Below are positions 53,327 to 62,607 of a stretch of DNA of 64,000 nt, one piece after another. This DNA is from Massilibacteroides vaginae. GTDB taxonomy: Bacteria; Bacteroidota; Bacteroidia; Bacteroidales; Tannerellaceae. The stretch covers positions 129,001 through 193,000 of the forward strand of contig NZ_FXDJ01000008.1 in the NCBI RefSeq assembly GCF_900178525.1, written 5' to 3'. The translations under genes and the position numbers were made by a program. Position 1 is the stretch's first letter; each line of letters starts with the position of its first letter. The notes below the pieces were generated by a model, which was not told where the DNA came from, searched no databases, and worked only from the letters and a program-made list of their open reading frames with translations.

Positions 53327-53394
53327 CATAGATAGTAAGGATCACAGAGATTATTTTTTATAAACGAATTCTTCTTACCGTATCATATAGTCAA

Positions 53395-53955
53395 ATGACA
53401 AAACAAAACACTATTATTTATACTGATAGTCTGAAAGACAATTTTGATAAAATTTATGTGTTGTATTATTCACGAATGCATCGATTCGCGAAAGAATATG
53501 TGTTGTCTGATGAAGATGCAGAAAACATAGTACAAGACGTTTTTTTATTGCTTTGGGAAAGAAAAGATGTACTGGACATTCGTATAAGTTTAGTTTCTTA
53601 TCTTTTTTCATTGGTTAAGAATAAATGTTTGGACTTTATCAGGCATCAGCATGTGGTAGATGCATATAAAAATGATTTATCCCTTAAATTATCAGCTTTA
53701 GAACTTTTAAATTACACACTGTCTTCGGAAGAGGATATAGAGCGTATCGTAATAAACGCTGTTGAAAGACTTCCGGAACGTTGCAGGCTTATTTTTCTTA
53801 AAAGTAGGGTAGAAGGTAAAAAATACAAGGAAATTGCAGAAGAATTAGGAATATCCGTTAATACGGTTGAAAATCAGATGTCGATAGCGTTAAAAAAACT
53901 GCGAATTGAACTTAAAGATTTTCTTCCACTGTTAGCATTTCTTATTAACTGTTAA
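53395..53955 (+). CDS. ECF-type RNA polymerase sigma factor (FecI-like)
   Basis: A 186-residue sigma-70 family factor with only regions 2 and 4. Region 2 spans FDKIYVLYYSRMHRFAKEYVLSDEDAENIVQDVFLLLW; region 4 is the helix-turn-helix at LPERCRLIFLKSRVEGKKYKEIAEELGISVNTVENQM. It is followed by a FecR anti-sigma gene and an STN-domain SusC, so it most likely activates the downstream SusC/SusD/GH92 locus when the cognate glycan binds the transporter. The distance to fecR is 79 bases. Confidence 0.94.
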   Translation: MTKQNTIIYTDSLKDNFDKIYVLYYSRMHRFAKEYVLSDEDAENIVQDVFLLLWERKDVLDIRISLVSYLFSLVKNKCLDFIRHQHVVDAYKNDLSLKLSALELLNYTLSSEEDIERIVINAVERLPERCRLIFLKSRVEGKKYKEIAEELGISVNTVENQMSIALKKLRIELKDFLPLLAFLINC

Positions 53956-54034
53956 ATAATATTTATTTTAACACGCTTTATTGGTGGTTATTCGCGTTTG
54001 AAACGCTCTTTCAGTTAAGAATCGAGGAAAGAGA

Positions 54035-55006
54035 ATGCATCAACTTATTTTTAAATATATCGAGAAAACAATTAAGCCTGACGAAAAGGAAGAGCTTAAC
54101 AGTCTTATTCAATCTGATGAGCAAATTAAAGAAGAATTTGCTTATGCTCAGAACATCTATGCTTTGTCTGCTTTATTGGAATCAGAAGACGATGAGCAAA
54201 TAGGACGGGCTCAATTGAGTAAGTTTAAAAAACGGCATCAGAAAAATCGATATTTACCGTTTCTCAAAAACATAATGAAGTATGCAGCTGTTGTGTTACT
54301 AACGATAGTTTCGACCTGGCTGTTTTTAAAGGATCAACAACGTATATCCGAATCTCTTGTTGCTTATGAGGAATATAAAACACCATCGGGACAAAGAGCC
54401 AAGGTTGTTTTGCATGATGGCACAACAGTATGGTTGAATGCTGCCTCCACGTTGCGCTATCCGAATATATTCATGGGGAAAACACGTAAAGTAGAATTGG
54501 ATGGCGAAGCTTTTTTTGATGTAAAACATGATGAAGATCATCCATTCGTGGTGTCAACCGAAAAACTCGACATAAAGGTTCTGGGAACTCGTTTTAATGT
54601 TTTCTCCTATAAAGGCTCGGATGGCTTTAACGCCTACCTTGAAGAGGGATCTATCCGGATTTATAAATCCTCAGATGAAGGAAACGCGTTGCAATTGAAT
54701 CCGAATGAGATAGCAGAATTAAGCAACAACAGATTAATAAAACGGGCTGCCGACAAAAAAGATTTTCTGTTATGGAGAGATGGCATTTATGCGTTTGATG
54801 ATATTGCGTTTAAAGAGATTATAAAAAAATTAGAACTTTATTATGACATTACTATTGAGATTGACAATCCTGCATTGGCAGAATATAAATTCAATGGAAA
54901 ATTCAGACAAAGGGATGGTATAGTTAGTGCTTTAAGAACCTTTCAAAAAGCATATCCATTTTCATTTTATAAAGACGACGATTTAAATCATATTACAATA
55001 AAGTGA
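54035..55006 (+). CDS. FecR-family anti-sigma factor
   Basis: A 323-residue inner-membrane protein. A cytoplasmic N-terminal part (about 80 residues) would bind the sigma factor, a single helix at residues 83-98 (YAAVVLLTIVSTWLFL) spans the membrane, and the periplasmic FecR domain shows VVLHDGTTVWLNAASTLRYP and ELDGEAFFDVKHDEDHPFVV, ending in a STN-like DUF4974 domain (YYDITIEIDNPALAEYKFNGKF). It relays the signal from the STN domain of the SusC encoded next to the sigma factor. Confidence 0.95.
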   Translation: MHQLIFKYIEKTIKPDEKEELNSLIQSDEQIKEEFAYAQNIYALSALLESEDDEQIGRAQLSKFKKRHQKNRYLPFLKNIMKYAAVVLLTIVSTWLFLKDQQRISESLVAYEEYKTPSGQRAKVVLHDGTTVWLNAASTLRYPNIFMGKTRKVELDGEAFFDVKHDEDHPFVVSTEKLDIKVLGTRFNVFSYKGSDGFNAYLEEGSIRIYKSSDEGNALQLNPNEIAELSNNRLIKRAADKKDFLLWRDGIYAFDDIAFKEIIKKLELYYDITIEIDNPALAEYKFNGKFRQRDGIVSALRTFQKAYPFSFYKDDDLNHITIK

Positions 55007-55073
55007 CTTAAATAGTGTAGAATTTATAACCTAAAAACATGCGTATGAAAATATAAAAAGTCCGAAAAAGAAA

Positions 55074-55101
55074 ACCGGCAGATGTTGCAGCATCTACCGG
55101 T
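55074..55101 (+). other. Hairpin in the leader of the STN-SusC gene
   Basis: ACCGG-C-AGATG (55074-55084) faces CATCT-A-CCGGT (55091-55101): ten paired bases with one internal mismatch and a 6-base loop. No T run follows, so it is not a standard terminator. It lies 60 bases before the SusC start, where it could affect mRNA stability or read-through from fecR. Confidence 0.45.
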
Positions 55102-55160
55102 CAGATTGTGCTAACACAAAATTATCTAATTAAGTATTAACAAGAAAATGTAACAAAGTT

Positions 55161-58100
55161 ATGAAAAAAGAACCTTTGTCAAATCTTTTATTATTTCAAA
55201 ATCATTACCGAATGAAATTTTTGAATATTATGAGAATTTCAACTTTCTTTCTTTTCCTTTGTGTGTTCTCTTCATTTGCAACCAAAACGGTATCGCAAAA
55301 TGCGAAGGTGAATATTACAGGAAGTAGTCTGACAATAGCAGAATTTATTGATCAGATTGAAGATCAAACAGATTACCTGTTTGTGTACAGTAAAAATGAG
55401 GTGAACCCGGGAACTTCTCTTGCCTTGAATACAGGAGAAAAAACCGTAGCTCAGTGTTTGACTGAAGCTTTTCAGAACTCAAACGTAAAGTATGCATTTG
55501 AAAACGATTATATCGTTTTAACAAAAAATGCAATCCCTTCTATCGCTCAGCAAGGGAGAACCGTTTCAGGAACTATAACCGACAATAGAGGCGAAGTAGT
55601 TATTGGAGCAAACGTTGTTGTAAAAGGCACAACTAACGGAACAGTAACTGATTTCGATGGAAATTACTCTTTGCAAGTACCTGAAGGCGCTATCTTGCAG
55701 GTTTCTTACATTGGTTATTTAAGTAAAGAAGTGCCTGTGGGAAGCCAAACTACAATCAACGTGCAACTGCTTGAAGATACTCAGGCTCTTGACGAAGTGG
55801 TGGTAGTAGGTTATGGTGTTCAGCGTAAATCGGATGTTACCGGTTCTATCTCAGTAGCCGGAGCAGAAGATATATTGAAAACATCTTCGTTCAATGCGTT
55901 AGATGGTTTGAAAGGTAAAGCTTCGGGTGTGAATATCTTCTCAAACTCCGGACAACCGGGTGGTGCTACTCGTGTAATGATTCGTGGTATCGGTACGATT
56001 AACTCATCTTCAAATCCGTTATATGTTGTTGATGGTGTGGTAATGGAAGATTTCCAGTTCCTTAACCCCAATGATATTGAACGTATCGAGGTGTTAAAAG
56101 ATGCTTCTGCAACTGCAATCTATGGTGCGCGTGGTGCTAACGGTGTTATTATGGTAACAACCAAGAGAGGTTTAAGTGGTGAGGGAGTTTCTGTTAGCTA
56201 TAATGGCTATGTAAGCATGTCTCACAAAGCAAGCAAAATGGATGTTTTAAATTCAGCTGAATTTATTGAAACATTACAGAAGAGTTATGATAACTACAAT
56301 AAATGGTATACAGCGGATGAAAACTATTCTCCAAAAACATTAGATTTATCAGACTCTCGCTTATTCAATGCGGATGGTACTCCAATCTACGATACTGATT
56401 GGCAAGACGAAGCTACACGCACTGCTATTTCACATAACCATCAGATCAATATCCAACAAGGTGGTAAAAATTCTTCAGTAGGTGCTTTCCTTAACTTTAC
56501 CGATCAACAAGGTATTATGTTGAATACGTATATGAAACGTATTAACGCAAAATTAACTTATGATGCTAAACCTTTGGATTGGTTGTCTACCAGTGTAAAC
56601 GTATTGGTTAACCATACTTGGCAGAATGATACAGATGACGGTGGTGGCGGACAGGTACCTCGTCGTACAATTATTGAAATGCCATCTATTTTCCCTGTAC
56701 AATTTTCTGATGGTTCTTGGTCGAATTCATTCTCTTCGACAGACGACTTCCGTTTTGAAGCTATGACAAACCCTGTACATGCTTTGAAAGAAATGCAACG
56801 CAGACGCTACAGAACACAAATCTTTGGTAACGCGGCATTGACATTCCACTTGGCTCCGGGTCTTGATCTTAGAGCTCAATTTGGAGTTGACAGTCATTTA
56901 CGTAAATGGAAAGAATACACACCAAGCGGCATGATCAATCTTTCTGAAGATGGTTACGCTTATATGAGCGACACGCAAATGCTGTTCTGGCAACAGGAAA
57001 CTTATTTGTCATACAACAATGTGTTTGGTAAGCACAGAGTAAACGGTACTTTAGGTTTGTCATGGCAGGAAAGAACAAATACGGATTCTTCTATCTCAAC
57101 AAAAGGATTTGCCGACAACTTCTTCGGTTTTGATAATATGGGAGCCGGCACAACACCTGCTTCGCCTTCTTCCAGCTATCAAAACTGGGCTATGAACTCT
57201 TATTTTATCAGAGGTGCTTATACCTATAATGATAGGTATATGGCTACTGCAACTATGCGTATGGACGGTTCTTCACGATTTGGTGAAAACAATAAATATG
57301 CGTTATTCCCATCTCTTGGTTTGGGTTGGTTAATGTCTAACGAAGACTTTTTGTCTGACGTATCTTGGTTGGATCAATTAAAACTTCACACAAGTTATGG
57401 TATAACCGGTAACAGTGAAATTGGTACATACCGTTCTTTAGCTACTATTGCGTCAAGTACTTATTTGATCGATGGCAAACGTCAGTCTTACTCTTATGTA
57501 TCTCGTCTTCCGAACCCGGATTTGGAATGGGAAAAAACTCACCAGTTTGACTTTGGATTCAATTTGAATTTATTCAGAAACAGACTTAATTTTGATGTTT
57601 CTTACTATCATAAATTAACAAAAGACTTGTTGTTGGATAGACCGGTTCCTCGTAGCACAGGTTTTGGTTCGGTTATCGATAACATTGGTGAGGTTAAAAA
57701 CACAGGGGTAGATTTCATGTTGAACTCTGTAAACGTTAACAACCGTGATTTCACATGGTCAACAACATTAAACGTTAACTACAATAAGAACGAAATTAAG
57801 AAATTAGGCGAAAACGATGAAGATATCTTCCCTGGTCCGAACTGGGTATCCGGTAGCCAGACAATTCTTCGCGTTGGTGAATCGTTAAGTTCTTTCTATG
57901 GTTATGAAAGATTGGGTGTATGGACTGAACAAGAACGTGCTGAAGCAGAAGCTGCCGGTGCAAGAGTTGGTCAGGCAAAACGTTCGAAAGACAAGAAAGT
58001 ATTAGGTAAGGGTGTGCCTGATTTTACAGGAAGCTTTATCAATAATTTCTCGTACAAGAATTTTGACCTTACATTAGATATTCAATTTGTTGCCGGAGTA

Positions 58101-58529
58101 GACATTCTGCAACAATACTATCACTCGGCTGAAGACCGTTTCGGTTACACCAGTGGTTTAAAAAGTATTTTGTATGATGGATATAACGGTTCAAACCCAA
58201 ACACTATGGTTCAGGCAATCAGAAACGCGAACTTATCAGGACAAAGCTCAGAACTTGATTCTCATTGGGTAACTGACGGGTCTTATATTCGTGGTAATCT
58301 GATTCAGTTAGGTTATACTTTTGAACCAAAAACATTAAAATCCTTGAAGCTTGCTGCATTACGCGCTTATTTTAGTATTAACAACGCGTTTGTTATTCAC
58401 TCAAGTGATTTCCAAGGTTACGATCCTGAAGGAACTTCTCATGGTGATAATCAATGGGGGCAGAATATGTTCTTCTTCCAGTATCCTAAGCCAAGAACTT
58501 ATACCTTGGGTGTTAATGTAACATTTTAA
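55161..58529 (+). CDS. SusC-like TonB-dependent transporter with N-terminal STN signalling domain
   Basis: A 1122-residue transporter. After the signal segment (ISTFFLFLCVFSSFATKTVS) an STN domain is seen at about residues 50-125 (LTIAEFIDQIEDQTDYLFVYS), then a carboxypeptidase-D-regulatory-like domain, the TonB box EVVVVGYG near residue 213, the plug (DASATAIYGARGANGVIMVTT) and a barrel ending in YTLGVNVTF. The STN domain is the part that contacts FecR in trans-envelope signalling, consistent with the sigma/anti-sigma genes just upstream. The start may be an internal ATG (55212 or 55230). Neighbouring GH92 genes suggest alpha-mannan or N-glycan oligosaccharides as ligand. Confidence 0.96.
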   Translation: MKKEPLSNLLLFQNHYRMKFLNIMRISTFFLFLCVFSSFATKTVSQNAKVNITGSSLTIAEFIDQIEDQTDYLFVYSKNEVNPGTSLALNTGEKTVAQCLTEAFQNSNVKYAFENDYIVLTKNAIPSIAQQGRTVSGTITDNRGEVVIGANVVVKGTTNGTVTDFDGNYSLQVPEGAILQVSYIGYLSKEVPVGSQTTINVQLLEDTQALDEVVVVGYGVQRKSDVTGSISVAGAEDILKTSSFNALDGLKGKASGVNIFSNSGQPGGATRVMIRGIGTINSSSNPLYVVDGVVMEDFQFLNPNDIERIEVLKDASATAIYGARGANGVIMVTTKRGLSGEGVSVSYNGYVSMSHKASKMDVLNSAEFIETLQKSYDNYNKWYTADENYSPKTLDLSDSRLFNADGTPIYDTDWQDEATRTAISHNHQINIQQGGKNSSVGAFLNFTDQQGIMLNTYMKRINAKLTYDAKPLDWLSTSVNVLVNHTWQNDTDDGGGGQVPRRTIIEMPSIFPVQFSDGSWSNSFSSTDDFRFEAMTNPVHALKEMQRRRYRTQIFGNAALTFHLAPGLDLRAQFGVDSHLRKWKEYTPSGMINLSEDGYAYMSDTQMLFWQQETYLSYNNVFGKHRVNGTLGLSWQERTNTDSSISTKGFADNFFGFDNMGAGTTPASPSSSYQNWAMNSYFIRGAYTYNDRYMATATMRMDGSSRFGENNKYALFPSLGLGWLMSNEDFLSDVSWLDQLKLHTSYGITGNSEIGTYRSLATIASSTYLIDGKRQSYSYVSRLPNPDLEWEKTHQFDFGFNLNLFRNRLNFDVSYYHKLTKDLLLDRPVPRSTGFGSVIDNIGEVKNTGVDFMLNSVNVNNRDFTWSTTLNVNYNKNEIKKLGENDEDIFPGPNWVSGSQTILRVGESLSSFYGYERLGVWTEQERAEAEAAGARVGQAKRSKDKKVLGKGVPDFTGSFINNFSYKNFDLTLDIQFVAGVDILQQYYHSAEDRFGYTSGLKSILYDGYNGSNPNTMVQAIRNANLSGQSSELDSHWVTDGSYIRGNLIQLGYTFEPKTLKSLKLAALRAYFSINNAFVIHSSDFQGYDPEGTSHGDNQWGQNMFFFQYPKPRTYTLGVNVTF

Positions 58530-58550
58530 TAACCTTAGAATTTATTAAAT

Positions 58551-60140
58551 ATGAATAAGATATTATTAGGATTAGCTTTTTGTGGTTTCGTAGGATTTGC
58601 TACGTCATGTGACAGCTTCCTTGAAGAGAACCCAAAATCAGAGAAAGGTATCAAAGAAAATTTCAAAAGCCCATCTGACGCTAAAAGTGCCGTTAATGGT
58701 CTGTATAGAAAAGGATTCCCTGAATTTTTCGGTAATAACGGCGTTTATATGCCGGTTAGCGCAACTTTAGGTGGATTTATATCCGGTTTCTATGATAATG
58801 AATATAAAGGACAAGAAGTTGTTTGCGACTATAGCCAAAAGTTGTCTATAACTTCTGAAAACATCTCCGGAACGTTGGATACCGAATGGAACAACACGTA
58901 TGAGGCTATTTCAAGAGCAAATAACGCAATTAAATATTTGCCTGAAACTCCCGGACTAAGTGATAAGGAAAGAGCTCAATTATTGGCAGAATCTAAATTT
59001 TTCCGTGCTTTGAACTATTTCCATTTAGTAAGATTTTTTGGTGATGTGCCTTTGGTTCTTGAACCTTATGAATCATTGAACGATATATATCGTGAACGTA
59101 CTCCATCTTCTGAAGTATACAATCAGATTGTAAAGGATTTAACTGAAGCATCAGCTGATCTGCCTAACGAAGCATTTACATCAAATGCGCATAGAATTTC
59201 GCAGAATACTGTTGAAACAATCTTAGCTCATGTTTACTTAACGATGAGTGGATATCCTGTTCAGCAAAATTCTTATGCTGCCGCAGCAACTGCCGCACGC
59301 AAAGTAATCAATAATGGCAAACATAAATTGATTGAGAACGGTTCAACTCCGGAAACAAGTGCTTACAATGTTATTCGCACAGAAGATAACAATGCTGAAT
59401 ATATCTATACTTATGAGTCTGATGCAACCATTTCGTCAAACGCACGTCCGCAATGGTCTATGCCGAATGAATCAGCAACATGGGGTATTTTTAAATACTC
59501 TATCACAAACAATGCTTATCGCCCAATTCAGGAATACCTGAATATCTACGATCCGGCAAAAGACTTGAGAATTCAGGAACGTCAGTTCTTTCATAGTGAG
59601 TATACGTATGAAAAGGATGGCGAAACTATCCATAAGAAATTTACCAGTGGAGTTGCTCCATGGATTTTTTATGACGAAGATGCTTTGTTGAATACAGGTC
59701 GTAGTGGTAAAGATTATGCGATCTACCGTTATGCTGAAGTTTTATTAATTGCTGCCGAAGCAATCGCTCAATCTGAAGGTGTTACTTCTGAAGCGGTTAA
59801 ATATTTAGCTGACGTTCGTTCAAGAGCCTATACAACTACTAATCGTACAGAGATTGAAAGTGCTTTGCAAGGATTGTCTAAAGATGATTTTGTAAAAGAA
59901 GTTTTGATTGAAAGAATGAGAGAACTTCCTTATGAAATGCGTATTTGGCAAGATATTCAACGTACTCGTTTGTATCCAACAACCTCTTCTTCTGCAAAAG
60001 GGAAAGTTAATTTTATCAATGTAATAGGAGCAAAGAATCCTTGGGGACAAACATTTAAAGAGTCTCATCTGTTATGGCCTATTTCAAAGAATGAAATGCA
60101 ACGCAATCCTTCTTTGGTTCAAAACCCTGGTTACGAATAA
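58551..60140 (+). CDS. SusD/RagB family lipoprotein of the GH92 locus
   Basis: A 529-residue lipoprotein (MNKILLGLAFCGFVGFATSC, Cys20). SusD features include LLAESKFFRALNYFHLVRFFGDVPLV, YRYAEVLLIAAEAIAQSEG and the C-terminal LLWPISKNEMQRNPSLVQNPGY. It pairs with the SusC encoded 21 bases upstream and should present mannose-rich glycans to it. A terminator follows. Confidence 0.96.
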   Translation: MNKILLGLAFCGFVGFATSCDSFLEENPKSEKGIKENFKSPSDAKSAVNGLYRKGFPEFFGNNGVYMPVSATLGGFISGFYDNEYKGQEVVCDYSQKLSITSENISGTLDTEWNNTYEAISRANNAIKYLPETPGLSDKERAQLLAESKFFRALNYFHLVRFFGDVPLVLEPYESLNDIYRERTPSSEVYNQIVKDLTEASADLPNEAFTSNAHRISQNTVETILAHVYLTMSGYPVQQNSYAAAATAARKVINNGKHKLIENGSTPETSAYNVIRTEDNNAEYIYTYESDATISSNARPQWSMPNESATWGIFKYSITNNAYRPIQEYLNIYDPAKDLRIQERQFFHSEYTYEKDGETIHKKFTSGVAPWIFYDEDALLNTGRSGKDYAIYRYAEVLLIAAEAIAQSEGVTSEAVKYLADVRSRAYTTTNRTEIESALQGLSKDDFVKEVLIERMRELPYEMRIWQDIQRTRLYPTTSSSAKGKVNFINVIGAKNPWGQTFKESHLLWPISKNEMQRNPSLVQNPGYE

Positions 60141-60158
60141 TTTTAATTGCTTTTAAAG

Positions 60159-60191
60159 AAAGCCCGGGAGTAACCCTTCCGGGCTTTTTAT
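60159..60191 (+). terminator. Terminator between susD and the first GH92 gene
   Basis: AAAGCCCGG (60159-60167) pairs with CCGGGCTTT (60179-60187); two more inner pairs include one G-T, and TTTATATT follows. It lies inside the PUL, so transporter and enzyme transcripts may be separated or differ in level. Confidence 0.8.
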
Positions 60192-60294
60192 ATTAAATCC
60201 ATTAACAAGGGATTGTCTTAAATTTTAATTAGGAGAATGTTTTTCGTTTCTTTGCAGAAAGAATAATCTTATATTTAAAATAGTAAGTTAAATC

Positions 60295-62604
60295 ATGAAA
60301 AAAAGAAAAATCAGCAAATTGCTATTAGCCTTGGCAATTGCTTTTGCCTTTAAACCGGCATTCGCTGTCGGAGAAGAGGGCTTTGATCCGGTAGAATTTG
60401 TAAACCCGTTGATGGGTACGCAGTCTACTTTTGAATTATCTACCGGTAATACGTACCCTGCAATCGCACTTCCCTGGGGTATGAACTTCTGGACTCCGCA
60501 AACCGGTAAAATGGGTGATGGATGGGCTTATATATATACCGCTAATAAAATCCGCGGCTTTAAACAAACACATCAACCCAGTCCGTGGATAAACGATTAC
60601 GGTCAGTTTTCTTTAATGCCGGTAGTAGGGACTCCGGAGTTTGATCAGGATAAGCGTGCCAGCTGGTTCTCTCACAAAAGCGAAGTGGCTAAACCTTATT
60701 ATTATAAAGTATATTTGGCCGAACACGATGTGGTTACGGAAATCGCGCCTACTGATCGTGCGGCTATGTTTCGTTTTACATTTCCGGACAATGAGCATTC
60801 GTACATTGTTGTTGATGCTTTCGACAAAGGATCATCAGTAAAAATTATTCCGGAAGAAAATAAAATTATCGGCTATACAACGCGTAACAGTGGGGGAGTG
60901 CCCGAAAATTTCAAAAACTATTTTGTGATAGAATTTGACAAACCCTTTACTTATAAAGCTACAGTTGCCGATGCTGATGTGAAGGAAAACGTTTTAGAGC
61001 AGACGGTAAATCACGCAGGTGCCATTATCGGATTTAAAACAAAAAAAGGTGAAGTGGTTCATGCAAGAGTGGCTTCTTCTTTTATCAGTCATGAGCAAGC
61101 TGCTATCAACTTAAAGGAACTGGGAAATGATTCTTTTGATCAGGTAGCAGATAAAGGTAAAAAAGCTTGGAACGATGTGTTGGGTAAAATTGAAGTAGAA
61201 GGTGGAAACTTAGATCAGTATCGTACATTCTATTCTTGCTTATATCGTTCGGTATTGTTCCCTCGTAAGTTTCATGAAATCAATGCGGCGGGCGAAGTGG
61301 TGCACTATAGTCCTTATAATGGCGAAGTTTTGCCGGGTTATATGTTTACGGATACCGGTTTCTGGGATACATTCCGTTGTTTATTCCCATTCCTTAATAT
61401 GATGTATCCTTCTATGAATCAACAGATGCAGGAAGGTTTGATCAATACGTATAAAGAAAGCGGATTCTTCCCCGAATGGGCAAGTCCGGGCCATCGTGGT
61501 TGTATGGTTGGAAACAATTCGGCTTCGGTTCTTGTGGATGCTTATTTCAAAGGTGTAAAGGTACAAGATCTGGAAACGCTTTATAAAGGCTTGATTCATG
61601 GAACCGAAAATGTACACGATAAGGCTTCATCTACCGGACGTCTTGGACACGAGTATTACAACAAATTAGGTTATGTTCCTTACGATGTGAAGATCAACGA
61701 AAATGCGGCCCGTACGTTAGAATATGCTTATGCCGACTGGTGTATCTGGAAGTTAGCAAAAGACCTGAAACGTCCTAAAAAAGAAATTGATCTGTTTGCG
61801 AAACGCGCAATGAATTATAAAAATCTGTATGATCCCGAATCAGGTTTGATGCGTGGAAAGAATGCAGACGGGAAATTCCAATCTCCTTTTTCTCCATTAA
61901 AATGGGGCGACGCATTCACGGAAGGAAACAGCTGGCATTATACCTGGTCGGTATTTCATGATCCGCAGGGATTGATTGACCTGATGGGTGGAAAGAAGAA
62001 TTTCGTAAATATGCTTGATTCTGTATTTATTGTTCCACCATTATTTGACGATAGCTATTATGGACAGGTTATTCATGAGATTCGTGAAATGACGATTATG
62101 AATATGGGTAACTATGCGCACGGTAACCAGCCGATTCAACACATGATTTATATGTATAACTATGCCGGTGAACCCTGGAAAGCTCAATATTGGTTGCGCG
62201 AAGTTATGAACAGAATGTACACGCCGGGACCTGATGGCTATTGTGGAGATGAAGACAACGGACAAACTTCCGCCTGGTATGTTTTCTCTGCTTTAGGTTT
62301 CTATCCTGTATGTCCGGGAACTGACGAATATGTGATGGGAGCACCATTGTTTAAGAAAGCTACATTGCACTTCGAGAATGGTAAAAAATTTGTAATCAAC
62401 GCACCGGAAAACAACAGCAAGAATGTTTATATGGAGTCTGTAAAACTTAACGGACAAAACTATACGAAAAACTATCTGAAACATGCTGATCTGCATAACG
62501 GTGGTGTGCTTGACGTAAAAATGAGCGATAAACCGGCCACAAACAGAGGTGTTAACGCTGAAGATTTTCCTTACTCGTTCTCCGTGAATGAAAAGAAAAA
62601 ATAA
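60295..62604 (+). CDS. GH92 alpha-mannosidase, probably alpha-1,2-acting
   Basis: A 769-residue secreted enzyme; the signal peptide ends near FKPAFA. An N-terminal beta-sandwich (NPLMGTQSTFELSTGNTYPAIALPWG) precedes the (alpha/alpha)6 domain. Using BT3990 of Bacteroides thetaiotaomicron from memory, the catalytic acid corresponds to Glu543 in FTEGNSWHYTW and the base region to Asp652/Asp654 in GDEDNGQ. The His-Glu pair associated with alpha-1,2 specificity aligns with His594-Glu595 in VIHEIREM, all with the same ten-residue offset. Calcium-dependent inverting enzymes of this family trim mannose from N-glycans and yeast mannan. A second GH92 starts 3 bases after its stop. Confidence 0.95.
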   Translation: MKKRKISKLLLALAIAFAFKPAFAVGEEGFDPVEFVNPLMGTQSTFELSTGNTYPAIALPWGMNFWTPQTGKMGDGWAYIYTANKIRGFKQTHQPSPWINDYGQFSLMPVVGTPEFDQDKRASWFSHKSEVAKPYYYKVYLAEHDVVTEIAPTDRAAMFRFTFPDNEHSYIVVDAFDKGSSVKIIPEENKIIGYTTRNSGGVPENFKNYFVIEFDKPFTYKATVADADVKENVLEQTVNHAGAIIGFKTKKGEVVHARVASSFISHEQAAINLKELGNDSFDQVADKGKKAWNDVLGKIEVEGGNLDQYRTFYSCLYRSVLFPRKFHEINAAGEVVHYSPYNGEVLPGYMFTDTGFWDTFRCLFPFLNMMYPSMNQQMQEGLINTYKESGFFPEWASPGHRGCMVGNNSASVLVDAYFKGVKVQDLETLYKGLIHGTENVHDKASSTGRLGHEYYNKLGYVPYDVKINENAARTLEYAYADWCIWKLAKDLKRPKKEIDLFAKRAMNYKNLYDPESGLMRGKNADGKFQSPFSPLKWGDAFTEGNSWHYTWSVFHDPQGLIDLMGGKKNFVNMLDSVFIVPPLFDDSYYGQVIHEIREMTIMNMGNYAHGNQPIQHMIYMYNYAGEPWKAQYWLREVMNRMYTPGPDGYCGDEDNGQTSAWYVFSALGFYPVCPGTDEYVMGAPLFKKATLHFENGKKFVINAPENNSKNVYMESVKLNGQNYTKNYLKHADLHNGGVLDVKMSDKPATNRGVNAEDFPYSFSVNEKKK

Positions 62605-62607
62605 GTT